From Helicobacteraceae bacterium (GTDB taxonomy: Bacteria; Campylobacterota; Campylobacteria; Campylobacterales; SZUA-545): DNA of 32,191 nucleotides. Where the stretch lies: contig JAITUT010000015.1 of NCBI GenBank assembly GCA_031286325.1, positions 1 through 32,191 on the forward strand, written 5' to 3'. Positions 17,029 to 22,500 of the stretch are shown piece by piece. A program made the translations under genes and the position numbers. The notes below the pieces were generated by a model, which made no database searches, was not told the DNA's origin, and saw nothing but the letters and a program-made list of their open reading frames with translations. Every line of letters begins with the position of its first letter. Within the stretch, counting starts at the first letter, position 1.

Positions 17029-17051
17029 GCCGTCCAGTTCTGCTGAACGGC
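17029..17051. repeat. Inverted repeat at the right prophage end
   Basis: GCCGTCCAG and CTGAACGGC form a 9-bp stem with one mismatch and a 5-nt loop. It sits exactly where AT-rich phage DNA gives way to host-like DNA. Part of it (GCTGAACGGC) is shared with 5569-5578 at the left end, so it may belong to the attachment region or to the host repeat family. Confidence 0.5.
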
Positions 17052-17083
17052 TTACAGGGGCAACGCCGCTTGCCGCAAGCAAA

Positions 17084-17104
17084 AACTTTGCTCCCGCGAG
17101 AAGT
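17084..17104 (+). repeat. Candidate attR: 21-bp direct repeat at the right prophage boundary
   Basis: Identical over 21 bp to 5623-5643. It lies about 90 bp from the integrase start, outside the phage gene block. The same caution applies as on the left: the sequence is part of a dispersed host repeat. Confidence 0.42.
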
Positions 17105-17114
17105 AATTAGCGAT

Positions 17115-17163
17115 CCAAAGGCAAAGCCTTTGGTCAAAGCGGCGGCTTTGCCGACGCGAGAAA
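17115..17163. repeat. Copy of the host double-hairpin repeat
   Basis: The 19-bp palindrome at 17115-17133 (8-bp stem CCAAAGGC/GCCTTTGG, AAA loop) is identical to 5593-5611. It is followed by a second palindrome, GCGGCGGCTTTGCCGACGC, and GAGAAAT, which matches the layout of the copies at 5612-5643 and 18344-18374. It lies just upstream of the HIT-protein gene. Confidence 0.75.
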
Positions 17164-17178
17164 TAAAAAAGGAATGTG

Positions 17179-17535
17179 ATGTTTTTCAAAGACGATCACC
17201 TATATTTCGAATGGCACGAGTCTGAAATTCCGTGGGTTAAAATTTTCACCCGCGAGCCGTTTCGCGAAATTAGCGATTGTAGCGAAAGCGCGCTAAACGC
17301 CCTGTGGCACTCGGCGATCGCGGTTGAGATCGCGATGCGCGAATTTTACGCGCCGAAAAAGATAAATATCGCGAGTTTCGGCAACCAATTAGAGCGCGTG
17401 CATATTCACATTCAAGCGCGTTTTGAGGACGATAGTTTTTATCCTGAATCAATGTGGGGCGTTAAACGGCGCGAGGGGGCGATCCGCGATCTCAAAAGAA
17501 AAGAATTTGAGCGATTTTTGATCGCTAGACTTTAA
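17179..17535 (+). CDS. HIT (histidine triad) family protein
   Basis: This 118-residue protein carries the histidine-triad signature FGNQLERVHIHIQARFEDD and then FYPESMWG. This is the proteobacterial subfamily whose consensus is G-N-x-x-x-x-L-H-x-H-x-x-x-R followed by a W-G-containing end. His75 and His77 are present, but the third triad position is Gln79, and the nucleophilic middle histidine is kept. HIT proteins are nucleotide hydrolases or transferases acting on AMP-linked substrates; the substrate here is unknown. The start is ATG at 17179 with AAGGA upstream. The gene overlaps the convergent MATE gene by 11 nt. Confidence 0.82.
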   Translation: MFFKDDHLYFEWHESEIPWVKIFTREPFREISDCSESALNALWHSAIAVEIAMREFYAPKKINIASFGNQLERVHIHIQARFEDDSFYPESMWGVKRREGAIRDLKRKEFERFLIARL

Positions 17536-19048
17536 TTTTTTTCCATTTGCCGCGTTTGAAAATTATCCACAGCCAGAGTCCGCGCAGGATTGTCTCAAAG
17601 AGCGTTACGAGCCAGATGAGCCAGATGTTTTCAAAGAGCAGGGCGAGGGCAAACGCCGGCAAAACGCGGAAAATCCACATTGAGAGAAAGTTGACGATAA
17701 GGCTCGTTTTGGTATCGCCCGCGCCGCGCAGAGCGCCGCTTAAAACGAAACTAATTCCCAGCGGGATTTGCGAAAATCCTACGCAGATTAAGTAGCCGCT
17801 CGCCGCGTCAATCGCCGCTAAATCGCGCGTGAAAATCGTCGCGAGCGGGGCGGCGAAAATCACCATAAACACGCCCGCGATTCCCATACAAACGCTCGCT
17901 AAAAACGCCGTGAAAAGCGCGTCTTTTTCCGCTTCGCTTGGGTTTCCTTCACCCAGCGCGCGCCCAGTAAGGCTCATCGCTGCGATCGTAAAGCCGATTC
18001 CGGGCATAAAGGCGATGCTTTCGACCCGCAAACCCACTTGATAACCCGCCATTACCTCCGTGCCGAAGTCGCTGATAATGCGCATAAACGCGAGAAACGA
18101 GCCGAATAATAAAAGCCTTTCGAGTCCAGCGGGAAAGCCGACCTTTAAGCCGCGTATGAGCAGGTCAAGATCAAAAAAAACGTTTCGGGCGCAAGAGGCG
18201 GCTTTGACGGCGCGAAAAGCCTTATTTCCGCCGCGAAGCGCGGCAAAATTTGCGCGCGGCGACGCAGTAGCCGCTTGCGGCGTTACTGCGGAGTTTAGCG
18301 CAGCGGCAAATTTCGTGGGTTTCCAAAGGGCGAGCCCTTTGGTCGTAGCGGCGGTTTTGACGGCGCGAGAAGTTAAAAGCGCGATCGGTCGCTTTTTAAT
18401 CAAAATAAAAAACAAATATCCAAGCGACTCCAAATAAAACGCGATCGCGGTCGCCGCCGCCGCGCCCGCCACGCCGAACGCCGCGATCCCAAGAGGCTCA
18501 AAACCAAAAATTAAAATATAACTCAAAACGACATTGATAATGTTGCAGTAAATTTTGATCACAAGCGGACGTTTGATGTCCGCCGCCGCCGAAAAGAGGC
18601 TAAACGCGATTTGGTTTAACATCATTGCTGGAAGCGCGAACGAGAGCGCGAAGAGGTATGAAGCGCCAAGTTCGGTTACGCGCAAGTCGCTCTCCATCAG
18701 CGCGAAAGGCGCGGCGGCGAACGCGCTCATAGCGGCAAACATTGGGACGCTTAAAATTAAAACGGCGATCGTGAAAGTCGTGAAAACCCGCGCCGCGTTT
18801 TCAGGCTCTTTCGCGCCGAAAAATCGGCTCATAAGAGCGTTTGAGCCGATGTAAAAAACGCCCATTAAAACATAAAAAAGCCCGGTAAATTGTAGCGCGA
18901 CCCCGATCGCGGCGGTAGCGGCGACCTCCAAAAACCCGACCATAATGAAGTCGATTAAGACTTGCGTCATATCCACAAACGCGCCTAGCGCGGCGGGGAG
19001 GGCGAGGGAAGTTACGCGGCTGGCGCGATCTTTACAAAAAAAGGGCAA
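17525..19048 (-). CDS. MATE family multidrug/sodium antiporter containing an in-frame repeat insertion
   Basis: This 507-residue protein has about twelve membrane segments and the two-fold layout of MATE exporters (VDMTQVLIDFIMVGFLEVAA near the start, FPAGLERLLLFGSF in the second half, SGALRGAGDTKTSL near the end). These export cationic drugs or metabolites using a sodium or proton gradient. The cytoplasmic loop between TM6 and TM7 is expanded by about 55 residues (about 226-284, low-complexity A/T/R/K-rich). This stretch is encoded exactly by the palindromic repeat at 18197-18372. The frame stays open, so the protein is probably made with the extra loop. No other defects are visible. It ends tail-to-tail with the HIT gene. 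Confidence 0.9.
   Translation of the reverse strand: MPFFCKDRASRVTSLALPAALGAFVDMTQVLIDFIMVGFLEVAATAAIGVALQFTGLFYVLMGVFYIGSNALMSRFFGAKEPENAARVFTTFTIAVLILSVPMFAAMSAFAAAPFALMESDLRVTELGASYLFALSFALPAMMLNQIAFSLFSAAADIKRPLVIKIYCNIINVVLSYILIFGFEPLGIAAFGVAGAAAATAIAFYLESLGYLFFILIKKRPIALLTSRAVKTAATTKGLALWKPTKFAAALNSAVTPQAATASPRANFAALRGGNKAFRAVKAASCARNVFFDLDLLIRGLKVGFPAGLERLLLFGSFLAFMRIISDFGTEVMAGYQVGLRVESIAFMPGIGFTIAAMSLTGRALGEGNPSEAEKDALFTAFLASVCMGIAGVFMVIFAAPLATIFTRDLAAIDAASGYLICVGFSQIPLGISFVLSGALRGAGDTKTSLIVNFLSMWIFRVLPAFALALLFENIWLIWLVTLFETILRGLWLWIIFKRGKWKKIKV
18197..18372. repeat. Palindromic repeat inserted in frame in the MATE gene
   Basis: Two 23-bp near-identical segments (21 of 23 match; GGCGG.TTTGACGGCGCGA.AAG) at 18197-18219 and 18350-18372 are 153 bp apart, exactly 51 codons. 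Between them lie a segment homologous to 5362-5435 (18219-18293) and the hairpin at 18323-18342 (9-bp stem CCAAAGGGC/GCCCTTTGG). The same units occur at 5360-5643 and 17115-17163. The spacing in a multiple of three explains why the coding frame survives. Confidence 0.8.
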
Positions 19049-19107
19049 AATAGTTCCTTCAATTTCAAAGCCGTTATTCTATATTATTTTAGGTTTAGGG
19101 GGCAGTT

Positions 19108-19206
19108 ATGGACTTTGCAGGCACGATCGTATGGATTTTGACCGCGCTTGTTTTTATCTACATTATTCGCGGTTATCATCGCCAGAAAATGGGAATTAAA
19201 AATTAG
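19108..19206 (+). CDS. Single-pass membrane microprotein (32 residues)
   Basis: ATG at 19108 is preceded by TTTAGGGGGCAGTT, a good ribosome-binding site. The product, MDFAGTIVWILTALVFIYII and then RGYHRQKMGIKN, has one hydrophobic helix (about residues 5-20) and a basic tail, so it would sit in the inner membrane with the C-terminus inside. Size and layout resemble small accessory subunits of membrane complexes, but no specific partner is visible. It is followed 12 nt later by another small ORF with a strong ribosome-binding site. Confidence 0.6.
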   Translation: MDFAGTIVWILTALVFIYIIRGYHRQKMGIKN

Positions 19207-19218
19207 GCAAGGAGCAAG

Positions 19219-19356
19219 TTGAGCGCGATCTCGCGCTTATCAAAGCAAATTCGCTTGAATAATGCCGCGCATTTTTTCTTAGTCGGCTACAAAAAACGTC
19301 AGTTACAGCCAGAACGTTACGCGCGATATGTCCTAAACTTTGTTCAAAATAGTTGA
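19219..19356 (+). CDS. Small ORF of 45 residues with a TTG start
   Basis: AAGGAG lies 5 nt before TTG at 19219. The frame encodes a basic soluble peptide (MSAISRLSKQIRLNNAAHFF then LVGYKKRQLQPERYARYVLN and a short end). Its codons look host-like (GCG, CGC). It follows the membrane microprotein by 12 nt, so the two could form one transcript. The assignment rests on the Shine-Dalgarno sequence and context. No family is recognised. Confidence 0.45.
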   Translation: MSAISRLSKQIRLNNAAHFFLVGYKKRQLQPERYARYVLNFVQNS

Positions 19357-19381
19357 CTAAAAATATGTAAAATGATAAAAT
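19353..19381 (+). promoter_or_regulatory. Sigma-70 type promoter upstream of the transglutaminase-like remnant
   Basis: TTGACT at 19353-19358 and TAAAAT at 19376-19381 are separated by 17 bp, a near-consensus promoter. It lies 27 bp upstream of the ATG at 19408. It overlaps the stop of the 45-residue ORF. Confidence 0.6.
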
Positions 19382-19407
19382 AGTAAAAATTCATTGGAGA
19401 TAAATTT

Positions 19408-19677
19408 ATGAAATTAGAACCGCAATACTCTGATTTTATGCCATATCTTGAAGCCGACGATATTATTGATTTTGGATATAATGTTTCATCTGAAATTACA
19501 AATTTATCCTATGATATTATCGCCAATTCAACCGAAGTATTTGCCAAACCTGATAAGAATATTGTGAATACTCTTAAAAACAGCCAAACAGTTGATGAAT
19601 TGTTGAAAAATCTTCCAACATCATTATATATATATATATATATATATAGAATAAGGGTCTTGACGCGAATAACATAA
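19408..19677 (+). pseudogene. 5' remnant of a transglutaminase-like protein gene ending in a (TA)12 tract
   Basis: The N-terminus, MKLEPQYSDFMPYLEADDII followed by DFGYNVSSEI, resembles the start of small transglutaminase-like (cysteine-histidine) domain proteins, which begin with a K-L-x-P-x-x-x-x-F-x-x-Y-L-x-x-D-x-I-I-D/N-F segment. The catalytic Cys/His/Asp region that should follow is missing. The frame runs into alternating TA (19625-19648, encoding Y-I repeats) and stops at 19677. The promoter and ribosome-binding site (GGAG, 8 nt) are intact, so a short product may still be made. The TA tract could slip, but no downstream frame continues the domain. The identification is from N-terminal similarity only. 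Confidence 0.5.
19625..19648. repeat. (TA)12 dinucleotide microsatellite
   Basis: Twelve uninterrupted TA units lie inside the reading frame of the transglutaminase-like remnant. Tracts of this kind mutate by strand slippage. The two-base unit would shift the frame with each change. Confidence 0.9.
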
Positions 19678-19784
19678 AACCTACGCGTTTTTTGCGCTAG
19701 ATCTCGTCAATATTTTATATAAAAACATTTGCTCCTTCGTTTGATCGCGGACAAAAACCCGCGATCAAACGAAGATTAAATAAA

Positions 19785-21650
19785 TCAAATCGCGCGTTCC
19801 AAAATGCGCGATAATCTTTCGCCGAAATCAGCGGGGTTTTTGATCGTTAATCCCGCCGAAAGCTGCGCTTGATCCAGCAAAATAAACGAAATATCCGCGA
19901 TCAGCGATTCGTCTTCTAACGATCCGATCTTCTCAATAATTTTGTGCGTAGGGTTTAACTCCAAAATCGGCTTAACTTCGGGCAAATTATCCATACCCAT
20001 TAGCTTAAAAGTCTGTTGCATTTGCGCCGTCGGATCGTTTTCGTCTATCACCAGATACGCCGCGCTTTCACCCAGCCGCTTGCTGACTTTCACATCTTTC
20101 ACCGCCTCGCCAAGCGCCTTTTTGACCTTTTCTTGCGCGGGTTCGGCGGCTTTCATCGCATCCTCGCTCTGCGTTTGGGGCAAATCCTCGTCCGCGCCGC
20201 TGCGATTTATCGCCTTGATCGCCAAGCCCTTGTAGTCCGCGATCTGACCTAGCACAAACTCGTCAATCTCGTCGTCCATAATCAAGACTTCAATTCCCTG
20301 CGCCTTGTAACTTTCAAGGAGCGGCGAGTTGCGCAAAATCGCCTCGTTAGCGCCCGAAATGTAATAGATCGCCTTTTGATCGGGCTTCATTCGCGCTTTA
20401 TAATCCGCGAAGCCCGCGAAACCCTCAACCGCGCTGCTTTTGTAGCGTACGAGCTCTAGCAACTCCTCGCGATTGGCGTAATCTTGATACAAGCCCTCTT
20501 TTACGCACCGCCCAAATTCGCGCGAGAAAGCGGCGAATTTTTCTAAATCCGCCGCGAGTTTCGTAATTTCGGCAAGAATTTTTTTGACGGAGGCGGATTT
20601 AATGTTCGCCAGAATTTTGTTCTGCTGCAAAATTTCGCGGCTCACATTGAGCGGCAAATCCTCGCTGTCTATCACGCCGCGCACGAAGCGCAAATAAACG
20701 GGCAAAAGCTCTTTGTCTTTGTCGGTGATAAAAACGCGTTTCACATAGAGTTTCACGCCGCCTTCGTAATCCGCGCGGAACAAGTCCATAGGCGCTTTCG
20801 CGGGGATAAAAAAGAGCGTGGTGTATTCCATCGCGCCCTCCGCGTGAGTGTGGATTGTCGCCATTGGTTCGCCGCTGTCGTGGCTGAGCGCGTGGTAAAA
20901 CTCCTGATATTCTTCGGGTTTGATCGTAGATTTTGCGCGCTTCCAGAGGGCGGTCGCGGCGCCGATTTGATCGCGCTTGGCGGTTTTGCCCGTCTCGTTG
21001 CCCTTGTCGTCGTGTTCGGCTTGCTCGTAGTTCAAGAAAATCGGGAACGGAATGTGGTTTGAATACTTTTTGATTGTGCTTTCGAGCGTCCAGCGGTTGG
21101 CGAACTCTTTGGCGTCATCTTTGAGCGCGAGGCGGATCGTGGTGCCGAAAGTTTCGCGGCTCGCCTCCTCGATCGCATACTCGCCCTTGCCGTCGCTAGA
21201 CCACTTCCACGCCTTTTCCTCGCCGGCTTTGCGCGAAATGACGCTGATTTCGTCCGCAACCATAAACGCCGAATAAAATCCCACGCCGAATTGTCCGATC
21301 AAATTTGAATCGCGCTTGTGATCGCCGGTGAGTTTGGCGACAAAGTTTTTCGTGCCGCTTTTGGCGATCGTGCCCAAGTTTTCGACGAGGTCCTGATCGT
21401 TCATTCCGATACCGCTGTCGCTGATTTCGAGCCACTTGCGATCCGCGCCGTCAAAATTGATCTCAACGCGCGGCTCAAAGGCGATCTGTTTGTAGCCGTC
21501 GTCGCTGACGGTTAGGAATTTGAGTTTGTCCAGCGCGTCGCTGGCGTTGCTGATTAACTCGCGCAGAAAAATTTCTCGGTGCGAGTAGAGCGAGTGGATC
21601 ATCAGATCCAAGAGTTGATTTACTTCGGTTTGGAAAGAATGTTTAGACAT
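19785..21650 (-). CDS. htpG: Chaperone protein HtpG (Hsp90)
   Basis: This cytoplasmic ATP-dependent chaperone homodimer has 621 residues, the normal length. The N-terminal GHKL ATPase domain shows ELISNASDALDKL, DSGIGM and GQFGVGFYSAFMVADE; the middle domain includes LYVKRVFITD and RFVRGVIDSEDLPLNVSRE; the C-terminal dimerisation domain follows. The start MSKHSFQTEVNQLL at 21650 has AGGAG 5 nt upstream and is preferred over a start 19 codons upstream. An extended -10 (TTTTGCTAATAT) lies at 21682-21693. It is transcribed away from the SPOR-protein gene. The strand downstream is non-coding and shows no clear T-run terminator. Confidence 0.97.
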   Translation of the reverse strand: MSKHSFQTEVNQLLDLMIHSLYSHREIFLRELISNASDALDKLKFLTVSDDGYKQIAFEPRVEINFDGADRKWLEISDSGIGMNDQDLVENLGTIAKSGTKNFVAKLTGDHKRDSNLIGQFGVGFYSAFMVADEISVISRKAGEEKAWKWSSDGKGEYAIEEASRETFGTTIRLALKDDAKEFANRWTLESTIKKYSNHIPFPIFLNYEQAEHDDKGNETGKTAKRDQIGAATALWKRAKSTIKPEEYQEFYHALSHDSGEPMATIHTHAEGAMEYTTLFFIPAKAPMDLFRADYEGGVKLYVKRVFITDKDKELLPVYLRFVRGVIDSEDLPLNVSREILQQNKILANIKSASVKKILAEITKLAADLEKFAAFSREFGRCVKEGLYQDYANREELLELVRYKSSAVEGFAGFADYKARMKPDQKAIYYISGANEAILRNSPLLESYKAQGIEVLIMDDEIDEFVLGQIADYKGLAIKAINRSGADEDLPQTQSEDAMKAAEPAQEKVKKALGEAVKDVKVSKRLGESAAYLVIDENDPTAQMQQTFKLMGMDNLPEVKPILELNPTHKIIEKIGSLEDESLIADISFILLDQAQLSAGLTIKNPADFGERLSRILERAI

Positions 21651-21681
21651 AAAAGCTCCTTTGGCGGATTTTGAAAGCCGT

Positions 21682-21699
21682 ATATTAGCAAAAGTTGAT
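21682..21699 (-). promoter_or_regulatory. Extended -10 promoter of htpG
   Basis: The minus strand reads ATCAACTTTTGC followed by TAATAT, a TG-containing extended -10 element 32 bp before the htpG ATG. The 12-mer ATCAACTTTTGC recurs upstream of the flavoprotein gene at 32043-32054, also next to a -10-like TAAAAT. No heat-shock CIRCE palindrome is seen. Confidence 0.45.
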
Positions 21700-21782
21700 A
21701 TAAACACACTAAATCTTTTGATCGCAAACTAGCGCTCGTCGATCGCGATTGCCAAAGATCGCGCTCAAAAGAACAAAATATG

Positions 21783-21788
21783 TAAAAT
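21783..21788 (+). promoter_or_regulatory. Possible -10 element of the SPOR-protein gene
   Basis: TATGTAAAAT gives a TAAAAT hexamer preceded by TG, 30 bp upstream of the ATG at 21818. No -35 box is evident. Confidence 0.35.
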
Positions 21789-21817
21789 TCGCGGAGATTT
21801 TTGTAATTGGGGGATTG

Positions 21818-22306
21818 ATGAGGTCTTTTATTGCGGTTGTAATTTGTTTGGGAGTCGCGGCGGCGAGCGCGTTTGCTGATAATTTTATAGAAGATTCGGC
21901 TTGGACGAACACGGGCGTTACAATGCCCAAAACGCCCCTGCCGCCAATAGAGTCTGTGGAGCAAGCGATCTCGCAAGAACAGGTGATTACCCCCGATATT
22001 CCGCCCGATTTCCGCGCCGCCCCCGCGCAACGATACGCGCCGCCCCCTCGCGCCGAGCAACCGCCCGTAATGGCGGGCTCTAAATTGGAGTTTTGGGTGC
22101 AAGTCGGCGCGTTCGCCGACCTTGCGAACGCGAACAGCCTCGCGAGTAAAATCCGATCGCAAGGCTACAATTCGCGCGTTTTTCCAAGCGATCTAAACCG
22201 CGTGGCGGTTGGACCATATTTGACGCGCGATCAAGCCGAGCGCGCGCGCAACGCGATCAGAAGCATTAAGCCTGACGCGTTTTTGACGACCGGCGATCGG
22301 CTGTAA
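21818..22306 (+). CDS. Secreted SPOR-domain protein
   Basis: The product is 162 residues from the ATG at 21818 (GGGGGA upstream). A cleavable signal peptide is present (MRSFIAVVICLGVAAASAFA, cleavage after A-F-A). A Pro-rich linker (about 40-85) follows, then a SPOR domain (about 90-160) with WVQVGAFADLANANSLASKI and then VAVGPYLTRDQAERARNAIR. SPOR domains bind peptidoglycan stripped of side chains at division septa and other remodelling sites, so this protein should act in the periplasm. It is too short to carry a lytic enzyme domain. An in-frame ATG at 21749 would place a charged stretch before the signal peptide and is rejected. Confidence 0.85.
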   Translation: MRSFIAVVICLGVAAASAFADNFIEDSAWTNTGVTMPKTPLPPIESVEQAISQEQVITPDIPPDFRAAPAQRYAPPPRAEQPPVMAGSKLEFWVQVGAFADLANANSLASKIRSQGYNSRVFPSDLNRVAVGPYLTRDQAERARNAIRSIKPDAFLTTGDRL

Positions 22307-22500
22307 AGGTAGTTTAAGCGCGAGCAACGCCGCCTTAGCATAATGCCAAACGCGCCGCTAAGAGGATATTGGACTTTGGGGGACAACCTCAAGGAACATT
22401 TTGCATTGGTTCGCTTAACAGACGAAATAGAATGTTTTTTAACGCATGTGAGATTGCTACCGCCATTGCGCAAAACCGCACGTTATCTGTCGTTTTTTCT
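22307..22500. other. Short non-coding junction between host DNA and the AT-rich island
   Basis: No gene is visible. Host-like sequence (to about 22345) gives way to AT-richer DNA. It contains a 35-bp fragment (22450-22484) related to the repeats at 25553-25623 and 25829-25899. Confidence 0.6.
22450..22484 (+). repeat. Fragment of the 71-bp island repeat
   Basis: The segment GCTACCGCCATTGCGCAAAA, then CCGCACGTT, aligns with the end of the two longer copies at 25553-25623 and 25829-25899 with few mismatches and in the same orientation. It lies 16 bp beyond the 3' end of the methyltransferase gene. Confidence 0.55.

Larger units (their letters stand above)
5644..17083. mobile_element. Reduced podovirus-like prophage (cryptic prophage or satellite-like element)
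   Basis: The block is AT-richer than both flanks, almost lacks the CGATCG words common in the host DNA, and uses A/T-ending codons. Recognisable phage functions in order are a lysis cassette, portal, a terminase C-terminal fragment, head-tail adaptor, tail-fibre proteins and a tyrosine integrase on the opposite strand beside the right end. All other genes run rightward in one tightly packed series. No major capsid, scaffold, terminase ATPase, tail tube, replication or repressor gene is found, so it cannot be a complete phage by itself. The ends are inferred from the 21-bp repeats and the composition switch, so they are uncertain by tens of bases. Confidence 0.85.

Noticed and set aside
18060-18437. 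Plus-strand open frame across the repeat in the MATE gene
   Set aside because: It is antisense to transmembrane segments that match the MATE family. Its length is due to the GC-rich repeat.
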